Positions 35,701 through 48,345 of a DNA stretch of 64,000 nt are shown in pieces (positions within the stretch are counted from its first letter, which is position 1; each line of letters opens with the position of its first letter). A model generated the notes under the pieces. The model was given only the letters and a program-made list of their open reading frames with translations. It made no database searches and was not told the DNA's origin. Source of the stretch: Pipra filicauda (lineage: Eukaryota > Chordata > Aves > Passeriformes > Pipridae); NCBI RefSeq assembly GCF_003945595.2, contig NW_024103696.1, positions 310,001 through 374,000 of the forward strand, given 5' to 3'. The position numbers were made by a program, and so were the translations under genes.

Positions 35701-38700
35701 CTGGTGTCCAGTAAGAAATCACTGCCCAGTTCCACCAAAAAGAAGGATGGAAAATTACTGTGACACAGTACTGTTTGAGAAACCAAAACTTATTCTGAAA
35801 TGTGCACCTGCATTTTTAGAGCACATTACTCTGTATGAATGTGTATTTATTTGCTTGTTTAATGGGAAGGATGTGTGTGTTGGGGTCCAGCTTAAGTTTT
35901 TTTCCTGGATGGTCCCAATATCCATTGTTGACTTGTGCTTTGCTGGCAAACAGACTTTAGGGTTCACTCAGTGAAATTTTGTTTAGTGAATTTTAAAAAT
36001 TCAAAATATGCAATTTTGGTATGCAGGATTTTTTTAGGAAATTGTGTGTTCAGTGATTGTTCATGCTTAACTAAGATGTAAAGGAGCCTGTATGTTTTGT
36101 AAACATGGAGCAGTCATGAGTCCAAAGTTTCATCTTTATTAATGAAGCTCAGTCTGAATAAAACATTAGCAAGAAAAGAATGATAGCAAGTGAATTATGG
36201 TACCTCTGTTATTTTGTCATCAAATGAAGAGCATGGAAGGGAATTTGGCAGAATTGCTCCATATTTTACGAGGGGGTGGCTGAAATTCAACACTCAGCGT
36301 TTTAAGGCAAAGTATAAAGTATGGGTTGTGGTAAATTGTAAAAGGCCATTCATGTTTTAATTATGGTGGAATATGGAATTATAGCTGATGACTACTGAGC
36401 CACACAACTTTTCTTTTTCTGTTTTAATCAAATTCCTTAAAAATTTTAAGTAAACATTTTGCTTATGGAAGTGAGGGATTGTTGTCCTTGATTTAAGCAT
36501 GTATTGCACAGACTAGTATGCTGGTTTCCCCTTCTCCTGGAGACTCCCTTCCCAGTCACTTTATTGCTGGAGCCCTGGACAGCCAAATTTGTTTAATAGT
36601 GCAGATGATTTTCTGGAGTAGAGAAGGCTGATGTTGCACTGGCTTTGCTGCATTCACAACAGGGCTAAACCGTAACCAAACAATTCATGTGTGGTTTGAA
36701 CTCCTCTGTAGATGTCCCAGTGTCAAAAGCTCCAGGCACCAGTCTATTGCATAAATTGAGCCAAGCTTCTGTTCCCTTGACCTTTTCACAACAATGTCAG
36801 GTAGCAGAGGATGATGCTTTCTTGCACTCAGAGTGAGGCTGTACCCACTATCCACAGCTAAACATGGAACTTGGCCTGCTGTCATGATACACTTGCGTGA
36901 GTACTGGGGGAGGCATCACATGTCAAGAGAACACCTCTCTAGTAAATGTTGGGGTTGAAATGCTTTATTGTCCCAATTGCGCAGAAAGCGTGGCTTGACG
37001 TTTGATTTTTCCAGATTTTTTTCTATGGATGGATGGAGGGGGGAGGAAGGGAGGGAAGAAAGTACATGGCAGCAAATGAATCCTAGCAGCATCTGGGAGG
37101 AAGGATCTGCTGGCCCTGAAGACAAAGGTTTTTGTGCAAGAGCTTCAGTATGACAAGATAACCAGGAAATGCTGCAATGGATTTAGAGTATTTTAGTGAC
37201 CTTTCTGGTGCTGTACGCTGTTCATAGGCCTGACAGCTGGGCTTGTTGTGTTCTTTCTCTTTGTCTCTTTACCTCTTGCATGCTCGTGTCAACAAGCAAA
37301 GCTGCTTGCTTCAGCCTCAAGTTGAACAATTTTCAAGACATTTCTTAAGTTGCCCTGAGCATCTCTAATGAAAAAAAAAAAACCTTCCAAGTTCACTGAA
37401 ATTTAATGCTTAATAAATGTTCAGAAAATGCATTTCCTTATGCTTAAATACATTTTCATTGTAGTTCTAAATAATTTGTATAATTTTTTGTGCTAGTGAT
37501 GTTCCTGAATATCAGAGCCAATTCAAGGGAAGAAAACAGCTAGAAGAAAACATTTCTTCTCCATCCCTCAGTCCCCCTTCAGATCTACAGAAGTGTTTTC
37601 ATTCTCATCCATATCACACTGAAGCACCTAAGCACAGGGATGAAATGGGAACTCAGGAGACATGCATGGAGCATCTATACTTATAAGCACAGGGATGTGT
37701 TCCTATGCTCGGGGAGGGCATACACATAGCACATGCTCACATGTCATCAAGAGAGATCAATAGGATTGTTAAAAGAGCCTCAGGCTCTTCCATCTCAGGT
37801 GCTGGGATGATGAGGTGCTGAGATAGCTTGGAAACATGAAGCCTCAGTTCTGCTGTCTGGATTTCATGTGGGATGAGTTGCCATCCCCTCTGAGCTGTCT
37901 TCTGCAAACTGACTCCTACTGCTGTTGGATGGAACTCACTGCTCCACAGTTGACATCTCCTCAGGTGAGGAGCCACACATTCCTCTCTGCTTCCAGGCTG
38001 GGATATCCACCCAAAAGGGAAGAGCCAGGTACCTAGGCTTTTAATTTATCAGAGGTTTGTAAGTCCAGATGGAGGTCTTTTGAAGCACAGCTGCATAGAG
38101 CACTCCTGAAAGCTTGAAGGTAACATACAAACTTGGCCTAACTGGTTTGAAAGAGTGACAAAAGGGTGGAGAAGAAAAGGACACCTGAAAATGAGCAAAA
38201 GATTAGACAGTAGCCTGGAAATTCAGATCTGTATGTGCAAAAACATCTACTGGGCATGTTTTGCAGTGGCCTGCATATGTCATGTCTGTCAAATTGTATC
38301 TCAGGAATGGCACTGAAACTCCAGATCTTGCTTTTCTTTCAACACCTTTGAGCTGGGAAGCAGCCTATTTCAAAAGTGCAGTTTTCTGCCTCACTTGATG
38401 GATGTGCAGAAATTTTTTAGGGTGCTGAATCATCACTGAAGCTCAGGACTTGGACAAAAACTGAACTGGAATTCAGTGGGAAGAAACCGAGGTAAAAGGG
38501 CAAAGTCTTGAATTCTTAGTGTGTGCAGGTGTGTCACATTGTTTAAAATAAACACTTCTTTTATTTGAATGTTTGTTGATTGAATGTACAAAAGCAGGTA
38601 GCTGTCTCCCAGAACAAATAATGAAGTTGACAAATTGGTAATGCCAAACAGGTAAAGACAGGACTTAGTGAACCCATTAGATCTAAAGAAGCTGAAAACA

Positions 38701-39598
38701 AAAGAAGTGGCTATTTGGTACAGTTACTACACTCAAAAGAATTAGTAGGATTAGGTTATGGGTGGTTAGGGGGCCATAGCTTTCTGGCTTGGTTTTCAAG
38801 ATTAAGTGGAAAAAAAAAAAAGAGCTGAGAAACCTGAGTGGTTTCAGGCTGGAGGTTATTTACATTCCTATCTTGAGAATTATGAAAAGATGAGTATGTT
38901 GTCACTGCACTCACTGCTCAGTTTGGGAAGCATTGTCCTATAGTGCCTGCATGCCCTGACAGGGTCTGAATCTCTGGGATTAGTGTCTGCTTGAGAGAAA
39001 TCTGAATCTGACTGGGATGTGGAAAAAAAAAAAGATATTCTGCAAGATAGTTTGAATTCAGGTTGTCATTGTAAAGTGTGTGATCTCACTTTGAAGAATT
39101 TAAGAATGGTGGTGAATCTCACAAGACTTTCAGAGCAGTTTGTCATGTGGAAGACACATGGGACTGGCCATGGGCATAAAAGGGGACTCAGTTCCCAAGT
39201 ATGGCCAATTTGAATTGCCAAATTGAATTGCAAATTAATAATTTCTTGCCTAATGTTTTTGAATAATCATTGCAGATGTTTCTTGAAGATTTGCTTAAGG
39301 AATGTATTCAAATACTTGAGACATGATTCAGAAAAATATGCTAACTGAGAAAGCACTAAAGTATTAAATCTAAGCCAAAGGACTTCAGTCACAGATGATT
39401 AAATACTTTCTTGAACAGAGGTGGACTTCTCATGTAGATGTTTGTTTCTTGATACTTGGCTAGTCTCCACAATTCTTACAGAACATTCAAAATAAAAAGC
39501 TTTGCTTTGGGGAAGGCTTTATGTTGAAATTTGAAAGTATATTGTCTAGGAGAGGCTCTACACTAAGGCAGCTGTTTTCAAGCACTTGAGTCTAGAAA

Positions 39599-39625
39599 CT
39601 TGTAACTCCAGTTACAAGGAGTTAC
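39599..39625. repeat. Two overlapping alternative hairpins
   Basis: CTTGTAAC (39599-39606) pairs with GTTACAAG (39611-39618) around a 4-nt loop. The overlapping GTAACTCC (39602-39609) pairs with GGAGTTAC (39618-39625). The two stems exclude each other. The context is non-coding, so this is a structural note only. Confidence 0.8.
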
Positions 39626-42114
39626 TTTCTATAACTCCTGTTTTTAATTGCTTATTGCAACTTAACTGAGGATTATTAATTTACAGTGGGAAAAAAACCT
39701 TGCAGTTTAAACCCACACTAAGCCCCACCCTAGGAATCCAGAGCAATGAGGGTTTAAAAAATTTAGGAAAAATAAATTGAATTGTAATCACTTCTTTTCT
39801 GCTATGCTAAAATGCTGAGGGATTTGCTAAACCTACAGTTTGATAAAACTGAATCCCTCCTTAATGGTTGTATTTGCTAAACCAGCTCACTGCAATGGAT
39901 ACATAGCATGTTCTTTCCTTTCTGACCTCCTCGGTTTAGAGAAGACAGGATTTGGACAGTTTTTGCTTGGTTGAACAGCATGATAAGAGTTGTAAAATGT
40001 TACCAGCAAGGAGTGTGGTTTTGTGATAAACAAAGAATTGCAACACTGAATGTCTTTCGGCAGCCATCCAGGCGGAACAAGCGTGCAGCAACTCCAGCAA
40101 ACCTCTGGGATCCAGAGAAATGTCAGGAGTAGTGCATAAATGAGGATATTTTTTTAATACCCTAGATACTGTCTGTGTTTGTTATTGCAGATGCTTGACA
40201 TCCTTGGGTTGGGTTTCTTTCTTTTGTCCATTATAACAACAAGCCTAAAAAGCACTTTGTTCTGCTTCCTTAGGAGTGTGCCATCTCCTGTTTCATCTTC
40301 AGCCCTTTGTTTGGCCATCCTAATTCCCTGCAGATTTGGAAGGAGAAACTTACCTTTGTATGTATGAGTGACGGCAAATTTCTACTGCATTTTCAGTGAT
40401 GAAAATGATAACAGTGTCTCCACAGAAATAGGAATATTTCCAGAGCTCCAGAGTCTTATTTGCAATACACCTTTATCTGCTGTTATTATCATAGGTTCTC
40501 TCCAAATCAGTATTTTCGTTTATTTTTTCTTTACTATAACACAAATATTTTTGAGAAAAGCAGTAGCAAAACAAGAGAAAACAACTCAGAGACTAGAAAT
40601 TATTTGCACAATATGATTCTTATGATAGAATCATTCATTAACAGCTTTTTTTTTTTTTTTTGTTAAGGGTATCAGTGACATTAATTTTGTGATTCTACTT
40701 CCTTTGGTGAGGGAGGGACATAAGGAAGAAGATCCATATTCATGGCTCGGATTAGATCTGCTGAGTTTCAAAATGTATGTATGTGCCTCTGTTTTGTAAT
40801 ACCTCATGAACCTCCTAAGAGCTGAAAACTGCAATAGCACCAAAATCTTAATGAAATATCACATGCTGCCTATTAGGTTTAAAATGCCTGCTGAAATGTG
40901 CAGAGCCTGGACTTTCTGGCTGTCAAGCACACAGAGCACTATACGTGGAAGTAGTTGTGACTGTCAGTTCTCCAAGATCAAACTCGAGTCTTATGCCTCA
41001 TTTAAAGCTGTTAGCAGACTAGGACTCTGAGGATCTCTGTCATATGTCCTATATGCAGTGGCAGACCTCATTTTATAGATCTGAGGCAAGCAGCCTTTGA
41101 TAAAGAGACATTTATGAGTTTTGAGGGCAAATTATCCATCTTCTTAAGAGATTGTTAAATCCTTGATTTAGTTAGTGGCTCAGTTTTTGCTAAAGGAAAA
41201 TGGAAATTTGGTTAAATCATCCCAGTACTGTCCACCTTTGCTTGGTGGCCTGAAAGGAGGAGGTGTCGTGGGATGGGTGTTGAACCAGGTGATGGGATGT
41301 GAATCTCTGTTGGAATAATGGCCCCATAAGAACCTACCACAAATACACTCCTTGCTGGAATGGTCCAACATGACATCTCCGGTTAGAGCATGGGGTCTTA
41401 TGGTTTCTCTGCTGTAGATGTGACTTTTAAGGTTTAAAAGAAACATGGGACCCTTTCTGTAAGATTCCTTCAGCTTTCTGTGTTGTCAGAAATGTAGAGC
41501 TCTCTTGGCCACCTGGTATGCTGCAAGCTGGAGGATCTGCCCTTCTAGTCAGCTTCTGGTGAGGAAGGTAATCCCAAAGTAGGCTGCCTCATGACAGGGC
41601 ACTGTGTCTGATGCTGCATCTGTTGGTGTGCTGAGGGTTAGTGTGCTGCTCGGATGCTCTTTTGTGGTAGCCTCTAAAAAGTGTTTCTCATCCTCCTCCC
41701 TCCTCCCCCACCCTCATTTTGCTTACAACTGTTTTGGAAAAAACAAAAACATGCACTAGGAAAAACAAAAAGAAGAGTAAAGCTGTTCTTCATTCGGGCC
41801 ACGTTTATACCATCTGTTCTGCATCTATTTAAACTCTGTTGGGAGTAAGCAGAGGTGCCCCTGAATTTCAGCTATGCTCCAAATGAATCCCAATAGGCTT
41901 CCTGTTTTGGAGACTAAACCTTGCTAAGACAGGACCTCTGAGAAGAAAAATTTTTTTAAGTCCTGGGAGTCGGCAGATGCGGTTGGTGGTTGCTGGAAAG
42001 AGCAGAGGGAGCAGTGGCAGTCCTTGCAGCGAGGCGTCCTCCCTGCTGCAGTCCCCGTGGTTGGAGACCAGCAGGTCTGTGCAGCACAGGGCAGCAGCGG
42101 GAGGCAGGACCGGC

Positions 42115-42116
42115 TG

Positions 42117-42155
<39 letters not shown>
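42115..42155. repeat. (CA)n microsatellite in a 41-nt alternating purine-pyrimidine tract
   Basis: A strictly alternating tract begins TGTGCGCGCACACA, continues as about 13 CA units and ends in TATATAT. CG, CA/TG and TA steps without interruption are the classic Z-DNA-prone arrangement. It directly abuts a CpG-rich segment. The tract also creates several artificial cysteine/valine-repeat frames, which are not genes. Confidence 0.97.
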
Positions 42156-45100
42156 TCTCTCGGGGCGCTGCTTGTCAGCTTCCCAACGTGTATTTTGAGC
42201 TACTTGCAGTTGGTATCCGTTTAAATTACTTCAGCTACAGTATCCCTGATTGCTCCAAAGGCATTGCAACTGAGCTGTAGCCTAAAGCAGACCTAAAAAG
42301 CCCATCCCACGGGGCCTGTCTTTGCACTATCCACATTAGCAAATGTTTCTGTATTACTAAGGGAGATAGGGAGCAGTGAGGATGGTTGGATGGCTGGGGT
42401 TTGTTTTCTTTTTTTGGTGAAGGCAAATAAACTTTGACAGGTGTTAAAACAAAAAGGCAAAGGAAAAATACTGAACAATCTTTATGTCAGCTGAAGTGTC
42501 CTCAACGCAGCTTTGAAGTGAGAGCTAGTTCTCTGTCTCAGTGCCAGCTTTGAAGATGTGTGTACATATTCATGCACTTAGTGTGTTAATTAAAACAAGA
42601 GCTGAATGAAGGCTTGTCTCTTATTTTAAGAATAGTTGCAGCAGAAGCTGGAAGGTTGAGTCTAGCCTCAGGCACACAGGTATTACATGGCTCTCCCAGA
42701 GCTCTATCACTGTCTCTGCTTCTTGTTTTACACTGTTTTACATGGTCCCTTGCCTTCCCTAGGCTCCCTCCTTGGTCCTCATTAATTATATTTTAGCGAA
42801 GTAAGCAGGCTGGCAGCATTCGGTGGCTGTGAACTGAAGTCCTTGATGTGTTTCAAAAGCAAGAACATATATAGCTTGGTTTTAGATGACTTCCCCCTTC
42901 TTTTCTTGTGAAGGGCTAACCAGCCTCTACAGATACAGAACCTGCTGGGCTACCGGGTCAAAACCTTGCCAAATATTGACTCTATGAATGTGAAATCAGA
43001 GTGCTGTTGATAAATCTGAATGTCTGGAGAAGCATTCTTTGCTTGCTATGTCTGTCCTAGAAGACATCTCAAATATTGCTCAGTTTTTAACTGGTCTGTT
43101 CTCCCTGTCACCATTTTAATAAATGGTATTTTTAGGTCAACCTCTGTAGTCTTGCCCTTTGTATAGAGGATAGTGCTAATTTAATGAGAACAGTTCAGAC
43201 ACATTTGCTATAATTAAAATTCTTAAAAATTGTTTTGAATAGACCAGTGTGTGCTTTTTTTAAAATACCAGAAGTAAAGTTGGCTGGGGCATTCACTCAT
43301 CGGTTCCACTGAGAGCTTTAATAGCGTTGTGCAGTAATTAAGAAAGACTGAGATCCTCAGCCAGGTTTCAGATGGGTGGAGGTGACATTCAAGTGGTCCA
43401 TCAAAAAACTGCTATTACAAGCTTGTGAAAGAGAGGAAGAAAAATGAATAGTTCGCGCTCCCCTTCTTGCCCTGGCCAACTTTATAAGTTTAGTACAATT
43501 TTGGCCTTGACATGGGTGCAAATCTCTGTCCTTTGGGACAGTACATGTTGTGACATTTCCCTATGAATGCTCTGTGATGCCTGAGTGCACATGTGCTCAT
43601 GCACACTCACACCTATGCTCATGTGTGTAGGTCTAGAGATGCTCTCTTACCTCCTTAACTTACATACATCCTTACAAATATGAAATTAATGGGCTACTGG
43701 TATTAACAAATGTAAATCCAGTGACTTCAGAGGATGTCTAAGGAATTACAACACCCAGAATGAAGATCAATAGATATAGATAATTTTTTATGTTCAAGTG
43801 TGTGTATTATTCCAAGCAAAAGTGCAGCTCATTTTCTGTATGTCTTCCATTTTTTAAGCCTGATTTCCTATGGAAATGAGATGTGCACACACAAGCTCTG
43901 CATCTGTGTGTCCTTTTCCACTGACCTTTCAAACCAAATTTAAGAGAGCAATAGCCATCTAAAAGAGAATTAATTTTCTGTTTTGAAGATGTATAGGTAG
44001 AAGAGTAGAGGGAAGAGTGAGACAGAGAGAGACAGATCCTGTCAGTGCCGAACACAGGAAAAAGTTGCAGTGTTTATTTGAATCTTATAATAAATTAGAA
44101 AGACCACATGGGATATACCCTCCGGTAAAAGACTCAAGCAGAAGAAAAACTAAACTTGGAACTTGGAGTGAACGGTGAGATAGCACGCACAGGAAATTAG
44201 ATTTTGTTTTTGCTTCTTTTCGCGTAATTCCTTTTCTTTTGAAATGCAGCCTCTTCCAGAATTTTATACATATATTTCAGTCTTCAGTGATGAATTATGG
44301 TGGCACTGGTTGCCAGTATACAGCCTAAGGTAAGTGGAGTTTTGCAGTCACCAGAGGCTGAATCTCTTCATTAGTAGAGCCACAACACAACTCTGATGAC
44401 ATCACTTTGCATTTAGTGACTTTAAACAACTAAGCAATTTCACTGAGGTGAGAACAGATACCAACTGGCAGAACTGTAGAGGTGCATCATCAAAGGGAAA
44501 TGCCTGGTAATGGTGTGTCTGATTGTGTTTTAATATCAAAAGCAAGGCAAAATGATACAGTCCTCTGTCATTTACAATAGCTTAGTAAGTATGGTTGGTT
44601 TAGCTGGGATGAACTAAGAGTGTAAATTAGATTTGTTAGGTGAGGTAACATGTTTTATTAGTTGAAGCAATACACAGGAAAAAACGTAAATTTTTGTGCT
44701 CACAAGCTCCTCTTCTTCAAGGCTGCAATAAGAGTAGCTGACATCAAAACTACATAAAGGCAGATGACAATTGTCCTGAATTTGCCTTAGTTATACCACT
44801 TACTTGGAGAGAGTAAGGGGGACACAATCTATGAAGGAGAGAGGAAATTTTATTGAGAGCTAGGAATGTTTTTAGCCAAAGAGAACAGGTAGAGAGTGAA
44901 AGAGGCAATTTCACCAGTGAAAAATTAAAGTGGTTAAGGGAGAAAAGGCCTGAGGGAGACTTATAATTTGGCATGAAATACTGATATTCAGTAGATCCCA
45001 GTCTAACAGATGAGGAAATGTCAGGATCTAGTACAGTTGTTAATTCCCAAGCCAGATGGAAATATTTTCAAATAGCGATGTTTTTTTCTTTCCCCGTGCC

Positions 45101-46149
45101 ATCAGCAGTCAGGCATAATGGACATTTCCAGTATCTTTAAGTTATACCAAATAGGGCTTCTGAGTAAAGCTCAATAAAAGGGAATTTGATATTTTCAGTT
45201 GTGTAAATCTCATATGAGGAAGATTTGTTCAAAGACTTTGCTGCAGTGAGTAAAAGACTTTTTTATGTTAGCAAGCTAACTAGAATAGCTTGAAGAGTGC
45301 TAAGCAGTGAAAACACATCTGAGAAGCAGAAATTGTGCGTCAGTTACTGGCTCAAGCAGATGTAGAATGAGAAGGGAGAAAGAAAGAGAAAGACTGAACT
45401 AGGCTTTCCTGGGGGTTGAATGACCATTAGTAGATCCAGACTCCCCTGAACCCTGCACTCATGTCTGCCCTAGACTTGACTGCTGCAATCAAGGGCTGCA
45501 TCTCCAGTGTGTGTGTCACACATGGCAGCATGCAATGCATATGAGAGTCTGGCAGCCGTAACCTGCTCAGCTATTTGTGTAACAGGCAGGTTTGCTCTGC
45601 TGAGCGTGTCTTTTGGTGGGATGTATCTGTACTTCTCTGATTATGAAAGGAAAGCAAAATGGGGCCCTTTGTAGCAATTCTGTTGCTAGGCTTTCTCTCC
45701 ATTGCCAATGTGGGAAGCTGGGAGGAGGCTCCCCACAAGAAATGGAGTGGGGCAACAGCTGCACACAAAGGTATGAAAGATGTTGTTTCATCAAAACCAC
45801 CCCTTTCCCACCAGCTGAAGGCATTATAAAAGATTGCTGGTAGCTGAAGTCTTACACAGGAAGACAGGTTAAATTATCACCATGTTCTTCATGGCCTCCT
45901 AGGCAATGAATCTGTGAAGCAGTGAAGTGGTTTGTTGCTTTCACCATGGAGGAATTCATCACAGCAGCCAAATTAATGACTGCTTTTCAAAATTTTCTCC
46001 AGCTATCTGAAGGACTGATTTGCTGCCTGCTGTTTGTTATCTGTGGCATTTTTAAGTTTCACCCAGGTGAGTGTGTTGCTTTGTGTGTTTAATGCCTGAA
46101 TACAGCCTTTCCTTATGGCGGATGAGTTGGATGGGGAAACCTTCAGGCC

Positions 46150-46560
46150 CTGGGAGTTAGTCCATTACCTGGAAGGTGCATGCCCTTCCCCCCTGCCCCC
46201 GCCACGTGGCCCGGCGACCCCGTAAGGAGCTCACACAGACCACCAGGGAGGGATGGATGAAAGAGGAAGTTTATGGTGGGGATAAGGGTTTATAAGGCTT
46301 TTAGGAGGGTTAAAAGGTGACCAATTACAGGTTCGGGGTCTTACAGAAAAACCAATCAGGTAGAGAGTTGACAGCCAATAAGAAGGGGTTAACAAAGGCC
46401 AATGAGAACACCTCAGGACATCTTCCCAGGACACTCCTGTATGGGAGATAAGAGTCCTTCACAGAGGGTGTCGGGAAGAAGGAGCAATGACTTTGCAGGA
46501 ATGACAAAAACCATTTCGAAACCTGTTTAAACCACATTGAAAACTTCTGTTTCTATAACA
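46150..46560 (-). repeat. Candidate 3' LTR of the endogenous retrovirus
   Basis: On the - strand the likely U3 start is TGTTATAGAAAC, ending at + strand 46560, just beyond the env C-terminal frame. On the + strand, CCAAT occurs at 46321, 46352, 46375 and 46399, so ATTGG boxes stand in series in element orientation. A TATA-like CCTTATAAACC follows near 46288-46298, and then a GC-rich R/U5-like part. I see no AATAAA in the expected place, and the outer end is not fixed by a target-site duplication, so the LTR may be truncated. A purine-rich stretch (GAAGAAAAAGAAGAAAA, about 46571-46587) upstream of U3 could be the polypurine tract, but it does not abut the TG. Confidence 0.6.
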
Positions 46561-48345
46561 TTTGAGCTGTTTTCTTCTTTTTCTTCACTAGTCCATCTCT
46601 GACAGGATTTTTTCCATCCTACATATGGTAAATCCATTGCCACATCTTCTCCTTTTGTGTTTTCTAAAGCTGGATATACTTTTAATGATTGAAAGGTTTT
46701 GGCACAACTGAGCATGCATGGAAAGACACACATAAAAAGAAACACTACAAAAAGTCCTAGTACAATAACTACAATAATTTTCTTAATAGTGGAAGAGAGG
46801 CCTTTAAAGGGCAGCCAGTTGAAAAAATCATCAAAAGTCAGATGATCAACTTGACTGATTTCATGAACTAAGGACTTAAGCTGATTGATCTGGGAGTGGA
46901 TAGATTGGGAATGATCAGAGAAGTTGAGGCAGCAGAGGCCTTCAAATTCCTGACACCCATGGCCTACTACTCCTTTCTCCTACTAAAAGGAGAAAGTCTA
47001 TTGCAGCACGATTTTTTAACAAAGCTTTCTTATTGGTTTGGGTATCTTGTAATAGATCATCAAGGGCGGCACTAGTGGCATTAACTTCTTTTGCAAGCCA
47101 ACATCCCATTCTGATAAGGAGCACTAAGGCTTCTGTGGAGCTGACAACTGGAAGCATGATACCACCTAGAACATTTATGGTGTTGGACCAAAACTGCATG
47201 TTAGAATTGCATTCTGCTGTGAATTCACTCAAGAACTGCATTTTTGCTAAGGGATGTTCTTCAGCTGGAGGTGGGGGTGCTGCAGCCATAGGGACCTGCG
47301 CTGCTTTAGGTGGAGAAGGTGGTTTTGGTTGTGATGGATAGAAGTTAAGAGATGAGTGTAAACCTTGGAATTGCCTATGCACTCTATGGAGCTTCTTACG
47401 TGGGAAGGGTGAGGTTGTTTGGAGGTTAATGTTTCTTTTTGCACGATTTTTGGGAGGACTTACAGGTAAAGATTTCATAAGGGTAGCTGGATTGTACAGT
47501 GTTAATTTTCCAAATGTGCAAGGGCCTCCAGCAGCTAATCAAGGAATCATATTCCAGACTCTAAGCCCACAAATTAAAAAGACTGCTTTTGGAAGAATAA
47601 CTGAATCAGGGGTAGCATGTATCTGATAAGGAACCTTCTCCTTGCACCAGAAACTGAAGTTGGAATAAGGTCCATAAGAGGTGACATTAATTAATTCAGA
47701 AGAGGCAACATATTTGTTGTGAATGAAGTAAAAACAGAGAGGAGATATAATACTCCCCAAGATTTCTAATTCCTCAGGTCTCTGCCACTGATAGCTAAAT
47801 GTCTGTCTGTCATGTGAAGTTTTTGCTGGTCTTGTGAGACAGTCTAAGAATGGATTTCTAAACTGATCATGGTCATCACACCAGGGGATATATTGATTTC
47901 TAAAATCGCTCCATTCTCTTGGTGTCCAGGGGATTCCTACCAGACAGGTCTTAAAAGGGTGAGAGGAGTCTAAGGTAGATAAACAGATAGAATCAGTATT
48001 TAATGATTGTGCCAGGTTTAGCCAAACATTTTGACCAGAGAGCACTACCCAATTTGGAATTGTTGGAGGAGGTGTGGCAAGGGCTCCTGACGTTAAGTCT
48101 TTCTGATTTGCTGGTGTTATGCTGCACACAAGAAACAGGATTATCCCGAAAGTGATGCTGATGGGGGATTGCTTCCTGTAGTTGGTACTGAATCTGTTGG
48201 TGCTGGATCTGCTGCTGGTTGAGCTGGGAGGGAAACTTCTTGGTGGATCCTCACTAGTCTGGATGGTATCCATCTTGGACCTGCTCCTGTGGAGACACAA
48301 GTGTGCCCTCTTCCCCAGACAATTAGGGGGACAGGACCGAGCCAT
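46530..48345 (-). pseudogene. env: Retroviral env pseudogene (SU and TM), stop and frameshift
   Basis: The open frame starting at 48345 overlaps the end of the integrase frame in another phase, as env does in alpharetroviruses. After about 65 residues comes a hydrophobic signal segment (about 66-83), then a surface-subunit-like region with N-glycosylation sites (NVTS, NFSF). A TGA stop at 47539-47541 interrupts it. The same frame continues past the stop to a furin-like RAKR (about 47437-47448) and the transmembrane subunit, including the NRAAIDFLLL stretch. A frameshift near 46965-46985 follows. The next frame carries the CX6CC motif (CQEFEGLCC) and a membrane anchor (about 46700-46790), and runs to about 46530 at the LTR. 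The order of parts is complete, but the gene cannot be read through. Confidence 0.88.

Larger units (their letters stand above)
32434..36200 (+). other. Presumed RNF152 3' UTR, extent uncertain
   Basis: No further coding sequence follows the TGA stop at 32431-32433. Candidate poly(A) signals on the + strand are ATTAAA at 32737-32742, followed by a GT-rich stretch, AATAAA at 34179-34184 and AATAAA at 36157-36162. Mammalian RNF152 messages are known for a very long 3' UTR, so use of a distal signal is plausible. Poly(A) runs at about 33706-33719 and 34400-34413 are genomic and could misprime oligo(dT). The true end cannot be fixed from sequence alone. Confidence 0.4.
36201..46149. other. Non-coding stretch, intergenic or distal 3' UTR
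   Basis: No gene recognised. A 28-bp pure-purine tract with several G runs lies at 37035-37062. Overlapping hairpins lie at 39599-39625. A poly(T) run sits near 40646-40661. The (CA)n tract at 42115-42155 is preceded by about 120 bases of GC- and CpG-rich sequence (about 41990-42120), which stands out from the AT-rich surroundings. Open frames across that tract arise from the repeat itself. Confidence 0.5.

Noticed and set aside
37035..37062. Purine tract with G runs as a regulatory quadruplex
   Set aside because: The G tracts are uneven and loops are purine-rich. It is a weaker candidate than 32460 and has no gene context.
41956..42280. Several frames rich in CVCV or HTHT across 42.1 kb
   Set aside because: Translations of the (CA)n microsatellite.
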